Assembly: GCA_035642125.1 (NCBI GenBank)
Contig: DASQSZ010000415.1
Location: 1 to 35,086, forward strand
DNA: 35,086 nt
Direction of reading: 5' to 3'
Origin: CALAED01 sp937891035
Lineage (GTDB): Bacteria > Actinomycetota > Actinomycetes > Streptosporangiales > Streptosporangiaceae
Part shown: positions 1-8,325 of the stretch, in pieces
Layout: every line of letters starts with the position of its first letter
Numbering within the stretch: position 1 is the stretch's first letter
The notes under the pieces: generated by a model
Seen by the model: only the letters and a program-made list of their open reading frames with translations
Database searches by the model: none
Told to the model about the DNA's origin: nothing
Made by a program: the position numbers and the translations under genes

Positions 1-848
1 CGATCGCAGCCCACCTCGGCGAACCTTCCGATCTTGTCGACGACTTCTGCCGGAGTGCCGGCGATGCCGGTCTCGCGTAGCTGGTCCAACGGTTTGCCGA
101 TCGCCGCGGCGCGCCGCGCCACCTCGGCGTCGTCTCGGCCACAGCACACGGCCTGCGCCACGGAAAAGATCATCTCCTTCGTCCGGGCCGCCTCCGCGCA
201 CGCGGTCCGGACGCGGTCGATCGCCGCTGCGGTGCCCTCGGGCGGCTGGAACCCGGCGTTGAACTCATCGGCGAACCTGGCCGCGAGCCGCGGCGTCCGC
301 CTGGGCCCCCAGCCGCCGACGATGATGGGCGGGTGGGGGCGCTGCGCGGGCTTGGGCAGCGCGGGCGAGTCGGTCAGGCGATAGTGGGTCCCGGCGAAGG
401 AGTACGTCGAGCCCTCCGGCGTACCCCACAGGCCGGTAATGATCTCGAGTTGCTCCTCCAGCCGCTCGAACCGCTCGCTCCGGCTGGGGAAGGGGATGCC
501 GTACGCGGCGTGCTCCGCCTCATACCACCCCGTGCCGAGCCCGAACTCGACCCGCCCGCCGCTCATCTGGTCGACCTGGGCCACGGAGATGGCGAGCGGC
601 CCGGGCAGCCGGAAGGTCGCGGCGGTCACAAGGGTCCCAAGACGGATCCGGCTGGTCTCGCGGGCGAGCGCGCCGAGGGTGATCCACGAATCGGTCGGCC
701 CGGGCAGGCCAGACTGCCGCATGATGGCCTGATAGTGATCAGACCTGAAGAACGCGTCGAACCCGCCTTCCTCGGTGGCCTTGGCGACGCGCAGCAGCGC
801 GTCGTAGCTCGCCCCTTCCTGGGGCTCGGTAAAGATCCGTAGGCGCAT
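1..848 (-). CDS. LLM-class F420-dependent oxidoreductase (partial, C-terminus beyond window)
   Basis: The frame is open from an ATG at 846-848 to the left window edge (about 282 codons), so the C-terminus is missing. It begins MRLRIFTEPQEGASYDALLR and reads as a luciferase-like TIM barrel. Visible landmarks are an early EEGGFDAFFRSDHY segment, SRIRLGTLVTA, GGRVEFGLGTGWYEAEH and PPIIVGGWGPRRTPRLAARF. These are typical of the actinobacterial LLM family that uses reduced F420 (or FMN) for hydride transfer. The substrate cannot be told from sequence. A hairpin at 870-895 separates it from the surface-protein gene upstream on the same strand, so it probably has its own transcript. No strong Shine-Dalgarno is visible. 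Confidence 0.88.
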   Translation of the reverse strand, partial: MRLRIFTEPQEGASYDALLRVAKATEEGGFDAFFRSDHYQAIMRQSGLPGPTDSWITLGALARETSRIRLGTLVTAATFRLPGPLAISVAQVDQMSGGRVEFGLGTGWYEAEHAAYGIPFPSRSERFERLEEQLEIITGLWGTPEGSTYSFAGTHYRLTDSPALPKPAQRPHPPIIVGGWGPRRTPRLAARFADEFNAGFQPPEGTAAAIDRVRTACAEAARTKEMIFSVAQAVCCGRDDAEVARRAAAIGKPLDQLRETGIAGTPAEVVDKIGRFAEVGCD

Positions 849-869
849 TGGCCCATCTTGGTACGGCAA

Positions 870-895
870 GGCCCGGAGCGCTAACGCTCCGGGCC
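870..895 (-). terminator. Intrinsic terminator hairpin after the DUF11 surface protein gene
   Basis: A perfect 11-bp GC-rich stem (870-880 with 885-895) encloses a 4-nt loop, ctaa. It lies about 80 bp past the stop of the 978-2306 gene and just before the start of the oxidoreductase gene. It has no U-tract, which is common for actinobacterial terminators. Confidence 0.7.
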
Positions 896-977
896 CCGCG
901 CTGCCCAGTCGGACGGACCGTGCCTTCCTCAGCCGGACGTGCCCGCTTGGGCGGCCGTCCTTGGCCCCGACCAGCGG

Positions 978-2306
978 CTAACCGTCGAACCCGCGGCGCG
1001 GGCGGCCGATCCGGTAAAGGATCAACCCCACCCCGATCAGCAACAGCGCCACCTGGATGAACGGCTTGGCCGGCAGGCCGGTGCTGGGCAGTTCGGCCAT
1101 ATCCTTGCCGGGGGCGTGCCGCGGCGGCGCGGCGAGCGATCGGCTCGGGACGCGTGCCCGCGCGAGGCGGGGCACGGCGGCCACCCTGGTGCGCGCGACG
1201 GCCGAGTTGTTCGCCATCACGGTGTCGCTCGTCGCGGTGGTGACCCGGGTGGGGGCCTTGACGACCGCGCCCGGCTTGGCCTTCGGCCGCACCTTGAACA
1301 CCAGCGACTTCGACGTCCCCGGCGCCATGGCGCCCATGGCGCAGACCAGCCCGCCGCCGGCGCCGGCGGGCTTGCATTTCGCGCCGCCTTTGACGAGCTT
1401 GATCGGTGGCGCCGCCGCGAGCGGCCCCACACGCCCGCGGCAGGCCTCGGACTTCGTGACCGCCTCCGCGGCCGCGGCCTCGGCGCCAGTTCCGGATTCG
1501 GTCTCGTTCGACCCGGCGGACATGTCCGCCTCTTTCTCCTTGTCCGCCGCCTTGTCCAGCGCCTTGCCCGCCGCCTCGCTCCCGGCGCGCACGCAGGCGC
1601 CCGCCCCGTGCGCCCCGATGGCCGCCGAGTCACGAAGGACGACCAGCCTCGCCGGGATCGTGCCCCGGTTGGTCACCGTGACCTTGTACGGGATGGGCGC
1701 CCCGGGTCGTACCCGCTCAGGGCCGGTCTTGGTGACCGCGACGTCGGTCGGCTTGGCCACCTTCACCGCCGGGAAGGTCACCACCGCCCGCTTCGCCTTG
1801 GGTGAGTGCGCCCAGCTCAGACGTGCCTTGGTGGAGATCGTCTGACCGAGGGGCACCTTCGGGGCGACCTTGGCGGTCAGCATGCCGGTCTTGGTCTGGC
1901 CGCGCTTGAGCGCGCCGAGCCGGCAGACCGCCATGGTGCCCTGCCACGAGCAGTTCTGCTGCCCGGATACGAACGACAGGCTCTTGGGCAGCGGCGCGGC
2001 GAAGGTCACGTTCTTGGCGCCCACCGAGCCCTTGTTGGTGACGGCGAACGGCCATGAGTAGGTCTGCCCGGGCAGGATCGGCCCCGCGGGTCCGTTCGTG
2101 GTGGCGACCACCTCGGCCGCGCGGTGGGAGCGGTTCCGGGCCGGCGCGCCGCCTTTGTACGCGTGCCGCTCGCCTCCGGAGCCGACGGGTCCGTCCGCTC
2201 GCGCCGTGTCACCGGACCCGCTTAGCGGAACGACCCCGAGGAGCGCCGTCGCCGTCAGCACGACGAGGCTTCGGACGCCGCGCGAGCGTCTCGATGAGTA
2301 GATCAT
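978..2306 (-). CDS. DUF11-type secreted surface protein with LPXTG sorting signal
   Basis: This 442-residue protein has a basic, hydrophobic signal peptide (about residues 1-36). Two Ig-like modules of the DUF11 kind follow: one containing PGQTYSWPFAVTNKGSVGAKNV, split here as PGQTYSWPFAVTN and KGSVGAKNV, and one containing PIPYKVTVTNRGTIPARLVV. A charged, alanine-rich linker interrupts the second. The C-terminus is a cell-wall sorting signal: LPSTG at 406-410, a hydrophobic segment (416-433) and an arginine-rich tail. It is therefore predicted to be exported and anchored to peptidoglycan by a sortase; no sortase gene is in the window. The ATG is preceded by a GGGGGA ribosome-binding site at 2310-2315. 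Ligand and role are unknown. Confidence 0.87.
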   Translation of the reverse strand: MIYSSRRSRGVRSLVVLTATALLGVVPLSGSGDTARADGPVGSGGERHAYKGGAPARNRSHRAAEVVATTNGPAGPILPGQTYSWPFAVTNKGSVGAKNVTFAAPLPKSLSFVSGQQNCSWQGTMAVCRLGALKRGQTKTGMLTAKVAPKVPLGQTISTKARLSWAHSPKAKRAVVTFPAVKVAKPTDVAVTKTGPERVRPGAPIPYKVTVTNRGTIPARLVVLRDSAAIGAHGAGACVRAGSEAAGKALDKAADKEKEADMSAGSNETESGTGAEAAAAEAVTKSEACRGRVGPLAAAPPIKLVKGGAKCKPAGAGGGLVCAMGAMAPGTSKSLVFKVRPKAKPGAVVKAPTRVTTATSDTVMANNSAVARTRVAAVPRLARARVPSRSLAAPPRHAPGKDMAELPSTGLPAKPFIQVALLLIGVGLILYRIGRPRRGFDG

Positions 2307-2440
2307 TCGTCCCCCGACTTGGTCGATCTCATGATTGGGTCCCGTTGTAGCCGGTGGGATGGCGATTTCCCAACGCCGTGTCAGCGTGTCGTCGCAGTGA
2401 GTGATGCCAACTCTTGGCCAAGGGCGCGGAGCGGCGCATC

Positions 2441-2489
2441 GTCAACCGGCGGTTGACGGTCGACGATCGTCAACCTATGGTTGACGATA
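2441..2489 (+). promoter_or_regulatory. Overlapping palindromic operators and leaderless promoter of the Clp-N/HTH gene
   Basis: Two identical-arm palindromes, GTCAACC-N3-GGTTGAC, lie at 2441-2457 and 2469-2485, with centres 28 bp apart. The inner arms (2451-2457 and 2469-2475) form a third, wider dyad. A -35 hexamer TTGACG (2453-2458) sits in the first palindrome. A -10 TATGGT (2476-2481) lies 17 bp downstream, inside the second. The predicted transcription start (about 2488) coincides with the ATG at 2489, implying a leaderless mRNA. A dimeric repressor on these sites would cover both promoter elements. The regulator is unknown; the gene's own product, with an N-terminal HTH, is one candidate. 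Confidence 0.65.
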
Positions 2490-3253
2490 TGGACCAACTG
2501 CCCGCGCGGCTCGACGATCTCATCGAGTACGTGAAGTCCCGGTATCCGGACGGCGGTCCGTTAGAGCGCCTTTCCGCCGCGGTGCTCGCCGCCGAACAGC
2601 TCGACGAGCTGGCGGACCACCTCATCGGACACTTCGTCGACCAGGCCCGCCGGGCCGGGGCGTCGTGGACCGAGATCGGCCAGAACATGGGCGTCAGCAA
2701 GCAGGCGGCCCAAAAACGCTTCGTCCCCCGCGAGTCGGACAACGACGCGCTCCAGGGCGGCGGCCTGTTCGACCGGTTCACGCCGCGGGCCAAGCAGGCC
2801 GTGACCGAAGCCCACGAAGCGGCCCGCGAGGCCAGACACGGATTCGTCGGCACCGAACATGTCGTCCTCGGCCTGCTGAGCCAGCCGGAAGGGCTCGCCG
2901 CCCGGGCCATCGAAGCGCAGGGGGTGCGGCTCGACGCGGTCCGGGCGGCCGTCGTCGCGCTGTTCGCCCCGGGCGCGGACGAGGCCGTCACCGGGCATCT
3001 TCCGTACACCAGGCGCGCCAAGAAGCTGCTCGAGCTGACCATCAGGGAGGCGCTGAAGCTCGGGCACAACTATGTCGGCACCGAGCACATCTTGCTCGGC
3101 CTGCTCAGCGATGAGGAGGGCCTCAGCGGTCAGGCCCTGATCGGGCTCGGCGTCACCAAGGAACGCACGCTGGAGTGGCTGATCCCGGTCCTCACCAAGA
3201 CGGCCGCCGACAAGGGACGGCGACCTCCCGTCGAGCCGCCGACCGGCCCCTGA
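2489..3253 (+). CDS. Clp N-terminal (Clp-N) repeat protein with N-terminal helix-turn-helix
   Basis: The 254-residue protein has an N-terminal helical region with an HTH-like stretch (about 57-78, including SWTEIGQNMGVSKQAAQKRF). Two Clp-N repeats follow (about 95-165 and 170-240), each with the family signature: GFVGTEHVVLGLLS and NYVGTEHILLGLLS. In ClpC/ClpA this double repeat binds substrates and adaptors. Here no AAA+ module follows, so it cannot be a chaperone ATPase. It may be a stand-alone adaptor or a regulator that senses Clp clients; both are inference. I chose ATG 2489 because the promoter fits a leaderless start there. An in-frame ATG at 2477 would fall inside the -10 box, and the frame is open further upstream to a TTG at 2414. 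Confidence 0.85.
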   Translation: MDQLPARLDDLIEYVKSRYPDGGPLERLSAAVLAAEQLDELADHLIGHFVDQARRAGASWTEIGQNMGVSKQAAQKRFVPRESDNDALQGGGLFDRFTPRAKQAVTEAHEAAREARHGFVGTEHVVLGLLSQPEGLAARAIEAQGVRLDAVRAAVVALFAPGADEAVTGHLPYTRRAKKLLELTIREALKLGHNYVGTEHILLGLLSDEEGLSGQALIGLGVTKERTLEWLIPVLTKTAADKGRRPPVEPPTGP

Positions 3254-3265
3254 CCCCACGGCGCC

Positions 3266-4729
3266 CTAGGCCCTGACCAGGACCGCCAGGATCTCGACGT
3301 GGTGGGTCATCGGAAAGGCGTCGAAGGCGCGCAGCTCGTCGAGGGTCCAACCGCGTTCGCCGAAGTACGCCAGGTCCCGGGCGAGGGTGGCCGGATCGCA
3401 GGAGACATAGGCCACCCGCCGCCCGGCCAGCTTGGCGATGCGGTCCACGACCGTACGACCCGCGCCCGTGCGGGGCGGGTCAAGCACGACCAGATCGGCG
3501 CGCTCGACCTTCCCGCCGCCCGCCACCCCGAACTCGATGGCGTCGAGCACGTCTTCGACCTTGCCGTGCTCGATCGACACGTGCGGCAGGTCGCGCAGGT
3601 TGAAGCGGGCGTCGTGTACGGCCTGCGCATCGGACTCAACGCCCACCACCAGGCCGGCGGAGCCGATCCGCTCCCCCAGCACGCCGGCGAACAGGCCGGC
3701 CCCGCAGTATAGATCGACGGCGATGTCGCCCGCCTTCGGGCGCAGCGCGGCCAGCACGGCGTCGGCCAGCACCTGCGCGGCACCCGGGTGCACCTGCCAG
3801 AAGCCGTCGCCGCTGACCTGCCACAACCGGCCGGCGACCGACTCGCGGACGTACGGCAGCCCGCGCCCCGGTTCCGGCCGGCCGCGCACGAGCCGTACCG
3901 GAACGTCCAGACGCGGCAGCGCGGCGGCCCGCGCGCGGCCGCCGCTGCCGCCCGAACGCCCGCCACGCCCGCCACGTCCGCCACGTCCGCCACGTCCGCC
4001 GCGCCCGCCGTCGCCTCGGCGGTCGCGGCGCTCGGACAACACGACGACGCGGTCGCCGGTCCCGGCGGACACGATCACCGCCACGCCGGTGACGCCGGGC
4101 CAGCGCTTGCGCTCGACGCCCAGCCGTTCGACCTCGGGGTGCGCGATCAGACAGGCGTCGATCGGCTCGATCTCGTGCGACCGATGCCGCCGCAGCCCGA
4201 TGGCGCCGTCGCCGCGCACCGAGAACTGGACGCGGGTGCGCCAGCCGAGGCCGGGCGGGGTGAGCACGGCGGCGTCCGGCATCGGGATCTCTTCGACGGT
4301 CACCGAGCGCTCGATGCCCGCCAGCCGCTTGAGCTGCTCTTCGATCACGGCCGCCTTGAGCCTGCGCTGCGCGGCCGGCGCGACGTGCTGCCAGTCGCAG
4401 CCGCCGCAGCGACCCGGCCCGGCGAACGGGCACGGCGCGGGCACCCGATCCGGCGAGGCGTTGAGGATCTCCACCGCGTCGGCGCGCAGAAAACTTTTGG
4501 TCTCGTCGGTCACCCGGGCCTTGACCCGTTCGCCCGGGAGCGTATGGCGGACGAAGACGACCCGCCCGTCATGCCGCGCCACGCACCAGCCGCCATGGGC
4601 CACCGGCCCGATGTCGAGCTCCAGCAGATCGCCGGCGGTCGCGCCCGGCCGGGCGCGCGGATCGGCGGCCGCGGGTCGGAAGGCCGAGCGTCGGAAGGCT
4701 GCGGGATCGGCGGACTCGGGGTCAGTCAC
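3266..4729 (-). CDS. TrmA/RlmD-family class I SAM-dependent RNA (uracil-5-)-methyltransferase
   Basis: The 487-residue protein (GTG start at 4727-4729) carries an N-terminal TRAM-like RNA-binding domain (about 33-90). Four cysteines are placed as in the RlmD/RumA iron-sulfur site: C100, C108, C111 and C193. A SAM-binding VDLYCGAGLF is at 338-347, DPPR at 417-420, the catalytic-nucleophile motif SCDPATLARD with C444, and a C-terminal HVE motif with E479. It should methylate C5 of a uridine in rRNA or tRNA; which site is not determinable. The start overlaps the permease stop by 8 nt (GTGACTGA), indicating translational coupling. A longer frame reaching 4831 would lie inside the permease gene. 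An odd feature is the Gly-Arg repeat insertion at residues 240-266. Confidence 0.92.
   Translation of the reverse strand: MTDPESADPAAFRRSAFRPAAADPRARPGATAGDLLELDIGPVAHGGWCVARHDGRVVFVRHTLPGERVKARVTDETKSFLRADAVEILNASPDRVPAPCPFAGPGRCGGCDWQHVAPAAQRRLKAAVIEEQLKRLAGIERSVTVEEIPMPDAAVLTPPGLGWRTRVQFSVRGDGAIGLRRHRSHEIEPIDACLIAHPEVERLGVERKRWPGVTGVAVIVSAGTGDRVVVLSERRDRRGDGGRGGRGGRGGRGGRGGRSGGSGGRARAAALPRLDVPVRLVRGRPEPGRGLPYVRESVAGRLWQVSGDGFWQVHPGAAQVLADAVLAALRPKAGDIAVDLYCGAGLFAGVLGERIGSAGLVVGVESDAQAVHDARFNLRDLPHVSIEHGKVEDVLDAIEFGVAGGGKVERADLVVLDPPRTGAGRTVVDRIAKLAGRRVAYVSCDPATLARDLAYFGERGWTLDELRAFDAFPMTHHVEILAVLVRA
3950..4014 (-). repeat. Short tandem repeat coding an RGG-type tract inside the RNA methyltransferase
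   Basis: A roughly 9-bp unit (gccacgtcc and variants, read on the + strand) is repeated several times. It encodes successive Gly-Gly-Arg triplets at residues about 240-266 of the TrmA-like protein, ahead of the methyltransferase core. Such tracts arise by slippage, so copy number probably varies between strains. Confidence 0.75.
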
Positions 4730-6797
4730 GATCGGCCACGATACCGCCGGCCGCGCGCACTCCGTCACCGTCGACGTCGGCGTCTTGGCCGGCGTCCTGC
4801 TCGGCCTCGTACGGGCGGCGCACCGAACCACGCCCGAACGTGTTGTCGGGCCGGGCCCTGAGGCGGTCAGAGGAGATGAGCTGCCAGGGCACGCTCGTCA
4901 CCATCACGCCGGGCTGGAACAGCAACCGGCTCTTGAGCCGCAGCGCGCTCTGGTTGTGCAGCAGGTGTTCCCACCAATGCCCGACGACGTACTCGGGGAG
5001 GAACACCGTCACGACGTCGCGCGGGCTCTTGCGGCGAACCTGCTTGACATAATCCAGGACCGGTTTGGTGACCTCTCGATAGGGAGAGTCCAAGATCTTC
5101 AGCGGCACCGGCAGGTTGAGCTGCTCCCACTCGTCCTGCAGCCGCCTGGTCTCATCGGCGTCGACGGCCACGGTGACCGCTTCCAACGACGACGGCCGGG
5201 TGGCCCGTGCGTAGGACACCGCCCGCAGGGTCGGCTTGTGCATCTTGGAGACGAGCACGATGGCGTGGTTGCGCGCGGGCAGGGCCACGTCTTCGCCGCT
5301 GGGCACGAGTTCCCGCGCCACATGGTCGTAGTGCCGCTTGATCGACCGCATCAGCATGAAGAGGATGGGCATCGCGATGCAGACGATGTACGCGCCGTGA
5401 GTGAACTTCGTGATCAGCACGATGACGAGCACGAAGCCGGTCACCGACCCGCCGACCGCGTTGATGGTCCGCGAGCGCAGCATCCGCCGCCGCGCGCGTA
5501 CGTCGGTCTCGGTGCGCAGCAGCCGGTTCCAGTGCCGCACCATGCCGGTCTGGCTCAGCGTGAAGGAGACGAAAACGCCGATGATGTAGAGCTGGATCAG
5601 CTTGGTCACCTCGGCGCGGAACGCGTAGACGAGAACGCCGGCCATGGTGGCCAAGATGATGATCCCGTTGCTGAACGCCAGCCGATCACCGCGAGTGTGC
5701 AGTTGGCGCGGCAGATAGCCGTCCCTGGCCAAGATCGAGCCGAGCACGGGAAATCCGTTGTACGCGGTGTTGGCCGCCAGGAAGAGAATCAACGCCGTCA
5801 CCCCGGCGATGTACACGAACGGGATCGAGCCGTCGCCGAACACCGCCGCCGCCACCTGGGTGAGAATCGGTTCCTGGCTGTAGTCCGCGCCCACCGGCCG
5901 TCCGTCGCGCAGCAGGTCGCTGCCGGGATTCTCGGCGACCCTGACCTTCGAGGCCAGCGCGAGCGCGATCACTCCGCCGAACATCGAGACTGCGATGATC
6001 GCCATCATCAGCAGGGTGGTCGCGGCGTTCCTGCTCTTCGGCTTGCGGAACGCGGGCACGCCATTGCTGATCGCCTCTACCCCGGTGAGCGCGGCCGACC
6101 CCGATGAAAAGGCTCGGAGCAGCAAGAACACGAGCGCGAAACCGGCAAGGCCGGTCTCCTCGGCTCTGATCTCAAGGTCGGCGGTTGGCGCCCGCAGCGT
6201 GTCACCTATGCCAAGCCGGAACAGTCCGATCATGATCATGCCCAGTACGCCGATGACGAAGGCGTACGTCGGGATGGCGAAGATGGTCCCCGACTCGCGC
6301 ACGCCGCGCAGGTTCATCACCGTGAGCAGCACGATGATCGCGATCGCGACCAGCACCTTGTTCTGCCCGATCCAGGGGATGGCCGAGCCGATGTTCTCGA
6401 CACCTGACGAGACCGACACCGCCACGGTGAGCACGTAGTCGACCAGCAACGCGCTGGCCACCGTCAACCCCGCACGGGATCCCAGGTTGGTCATGGCGAC
6501 CTCGTAATCGCCGCCCCCGCTGGGATAGGCGTGTACGTTCTGCCGGTACGAGGCGACCACGACGAACATCACGATCGCGATGATCAGCGCGATCCAGGGC
6601 GCGGCGCCGTAGAACGCCAGACCGGCCACGGCCAGCATCATCAGCAGTTCCTGCGGCGCGTAGGCCACTGACGACAACGGGTCGCTGGCGAAGATCGGCA
6701 AGGCGACGCGCTTCGGCAGCAGCTGCTCGTGTAGCTGAGTGCTCCGTAGCGCCCGGCCTACGAGGAGCCGCTTGACAAGGTCCGAAGCCTTCGACAC
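4722..6797 (-). CDS. APC-superfamily permease, KimA-like potassium/proton symporter
   Basis: The 691-residue protein has about 12 hydrophobic segments and a soluble C-terminal domain (about 500-690). The K+-site residues of Bacillus KimA, as I recall them, are all present with the same spacing: D39/Y46 (KimA D36/Y43), D120/T124/S128 (D117/T121/S125) and T238/E241 (T230/E233). High-affinity H+-coupled K+ import is therefore the best guess. It corresponds by position to mycobacterial Rv2690c. The gene is divergent from two RCK-domain genes, which supports a K+ role. GTG 6797 (SKASDLVKRLLVGR after it) was preferred over the ATG at 6866 by resemblance to the family N-terminus. Its stop overlaps the methyltransferase start. 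Annotation pipelines usually call this simply an APC amino-acid permease. Confidence 0.87.
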   Translation of the reverse strand: MSKASDLVKRLLVGRALRSTQLHEQLLPKRVALPIFASDPLSSVAYAPQELLMMLAVAGLAFYGAAPWIALIIAIVMFVVVASYRQNVHAYPSGGGDYEVAMTNLGSRAGLTVASALLVDYVLTVAVSVSSGVENIGSAIPWIGQNKVLVAIAIIVLLTVMNLRGVRESGTIFAIPTYAFVIGVLGMIMIGLFRLGIGDTLRAPTADLEIRAEETGLAGFALVFLLLRAFSSGSAALTGVEAISNGVPAFRKPKSRNAATTLLMMAIIAVSMFGGVIALALASKVRVAENPGSDLLRDGRPVGADYSQEPILTQVAAAVFGDGSIPFVYIAGVTALILFLAANTAYNGFPVLGSILARDGYLPRQLHTRGDRLAFSNGIIILATMAGVLVYAFRAEVTKLIQLYIIGVFVSFTLSQTGMVRHWNRLLRTETDVRARRRMLRSRTINAVGGSVTGFVLVIVLITKFTHGAYIVCIAMPILFMLMRSIKRHYDHVARELVPSGEDVALPARNHAIVLVSKMHKPTLRAVSYARATRPSSLEAVTVAVDADETRRLQDEWEQLNLPVPLKILDSPYREVTKPVLDYVKQVRRKSPRDVVTVFLPEYVVGHWWEHLLHNQSALRLKSRLLFQPGVMVTSVPWQLISSDRLRARPDNTFGRGSVRRPYEAEQDAGQDADVDGDGVRAAGGIVADRD

Positions 6798-6968
6798 AGA
6801 ACGAGACTCTAGTCGTCCGGCTTTACGGTTCTTCACCGCCGCCCGGGCCCCGATGGGGGGCGACATGGTGGTCGCGGCCAGGCCGGGGTATCACCTGCCC
6901 TGCCAGATGGATAGGTTTCAACCCGTCGAGGATCGGCTTGGAGATCCGGGCGCCGAGAAGGGACGGCC

Positions 6969-7637
6969 GTGCATATCGTGATCATGGGATGCGGGCGGGT
7001 CGGATCGACACTCGCCCACATCCTGGAGGACAAAGGCCATTCGGTGGCCATCATCGATCAGAACCCGGAGGCCTTTCGCCGGCTTCGCGGCGGGTTCAGG
7101 GGTCGCCGCGTCACCGGCTTCGGCTTCGACCGTGACGTCCTCGTCGAGGCCGGCATCGAAAAGGCGTCCGCGTTCGTCGCGGTCAGCAGCGGCGACAACT
7201 CCAACATCATCTCCGCCCGGGTGGCCCGCGAGACCTTCGGCATCGAGAACGTCGTGGCGCGGATCTACGACCCACGCCGGGCCGAGGTCTACCAGCGTCT
7301 CGGCATTCCCACAGTGGCGACCGTGCGGTGGACCGCCGACCAGATGCTGCGCCGCCTGCTGCCCGAGGGCTCTGAGCCGATGTGGCGAGATCCGAGCGGT
7401 GAGGTCGTCCTCGCCGAAGTGACCGTGGACCGCTCATGGATCGGGGAGAGCGTCGGCGCGCTGGAAGGAGCGACCGGCGTCCGTATCGCCTTCCTCTCCC
7501 GGATGGGCGACGCCATCGTGCCGCACGCCGACACGGTCATCCAGGACGGCGACATCGTCCACGTCATAGCGCGTGCGGCCGATATGGAGCGCATCAACGC
7601 GGCCGTCGTCAAACGCGCCGAGGAAGGAGCCCACTGA
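6969..7637 (+). CDS. trkA: TrkA-family RCK potassium-transport regulatory protein (first of pair)
   Basis: The 222-residue protein has an RCK_N Rossmann domain with GCGRVG at residues 7-12 and the acidic IIDQNPEAF strand end that binds nucleotide. An RCK_C domain follows (about 138-215). It should sense NAD(H)/ATP or c-di-AMP and gate a K+ transporter at the inner membrane face. The GTG start follows a purine-rich AGAAGGGA (6956-6963). The stop overlaps the next ATG by one base, so the two are made together. It matches CeoB (Rv2691) by position and the same divergent arrangement. No TrkH/TrkG channel gene is in view; the divergent KimA-like permease is a plausible partner (inference). Confidence 0.93.
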   Translation: MHIVIMGCGRVGSTLAHILEDKGHSVAIIDQNPEAFRRLRGGFRGRRVTGFGFDRDVLVEAGIEKASAFVAVSSGDNSNIISARVARETFGIENVVARIYDPRRAEVYQRLGIPTVATVRWTADQMLRRLLPEGSEPMWRDPSGEVVLAEVTVDRSWIGESVGALEGATGVRIAFLSRMGDAIVPHADTVIQDGDIVHVIARAADMERINAAVVKRAEEGAH

Positions 7638-8296
7638 TGCGAGTCGCCATCGCCGGAGCGGGCGCCGTCGGGCGCTCGATCGCCCAGGAACTGCTGGAGA
7701 ACGGCCACGAGGTGCTCCTCATCGACAAGAGCCCGCGGGCCATCAAGGTCGAGGCGGTCCCACGCGCCGAGTGGCTGCTCGCCGACGCCTGCGAGATCGC
7801 CGCGCTCGACGACGCCGGCCTCGAGCGCTGCCACGTGGCGGTCGCGGCCAGCGGCGACGACAAGGTCAACCTGGTCGTTTCCCTGCTGGCCAAGACCGAG
7901 TACGGGGTGCCGAGAGTGGTCGCCCGCATCAACCACCCCAAGAACGAGTGGCTGTTCAACGAGTCATGGGGCGTGGACGTGGCGGTGTCGACCCCCCGGC
8001 TGCTGTCGGCGCTCGTCGAGGAGGCGGTCAGCGTCGGCGATCTGGTGCGGCTGATGACCTTCCGGCAGGGCGAGGCCAACCTCGTCGAGCTGACCTTGCC
8101 CGAAGACGCTCCGCTCTCGGGTCAGCGGGTCGGGTCGGTCACCTGGCCACACGACACGGCGCTGGTGGCGATCCTGCGCGAGGGCCGGGTGCTGGTGCCG
8201 AGCACCGACGACACCCTCGAGGCGGGCGACGAACTGCTGTTCGTGGCCAGCCAGGACGTGGAGGACGAACTCGGCGACCTGCTGTCGTCTCGTTGA
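7637..8296 (+). CDS. TrkA-family RCK potassium-transport regulatory protein (second of pair)
   Basis: The 219-residue RCK protein starts MRVAIAGAGAVG, with the nucleotide-binding GAGAVG at residues 7-12 and an RCK_C domain from about residue 140. It corresponds to mycobacterial CeoC (Rv2692). Its ATG overlaps the stop of the first RCK gene (TGATG), and a strong AGGAAGGAG site at 7621-7629 lies inside that gene. The two proteins probably form a hetero-oligomeric ring, as known for paired bacterial RCK proteins (family knowledge). The frame is open upstream to 7436, but that would overlap most of the RCK_C domain of the first gene, so this start is secure. Confidence 0.93.
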   Translation: MRVAIAGAGAVGRSIAQELLENGHEVLLIDKSPRAIKVEAVPRAEWLLADACEIAALDDAGLERCHVAVAASGDDKVNLVVSLLAKTEYGVPRVVARINHPKNEWLFNESWGVDVAVSTPRLLSALVEEAVSVGDLVRLMTFRQGEANLVELTLPEDAPLSGQRVGSVTWPHDTALVAILREGRVLVPSTDDTLEAGDELLFVASQDVEDELGDLLSSR

Positions 8297-8301
8297 CCGG
8301 C

Positions 8302-8325
8302 GCCGGGCCGACGGTTTGGCCGGGC
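8302..8325. terminator. Possible bidirectional hairpin between convergent genes
   Basis: The 28-bp gap between the convergent RCK and DUF3159 genes contains arms 8302-8309 and 8318-8325. They pair over 8 bp with one mismatch around an 8-nt loop. The position fits a shared terminator, but the stem is imperfect and there is no U-tract. Confidence 0.35.

Noticed and set aside
3960..4010. CRISPR-like array
   Set aside because: The units are only about 9 bp, have no spacers, and are in frame as Gly-Gly-Arg codons inside a gene.
3432..6107. 891-codon plus-strand frame across the methyltransferase and permease genes
   Set aside because: It spans two well-supported minus-strand genes and gives low-complexity Pro/Ser/Arg sequence.
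6798..6968. A c-di-AMP (ydaO) riboswitch ahead of the KimA-like permease, as in Bacillus
   Set aside because: The 171-bp divergent gap shows none of the conserved ydaO core segments that I could recognise.
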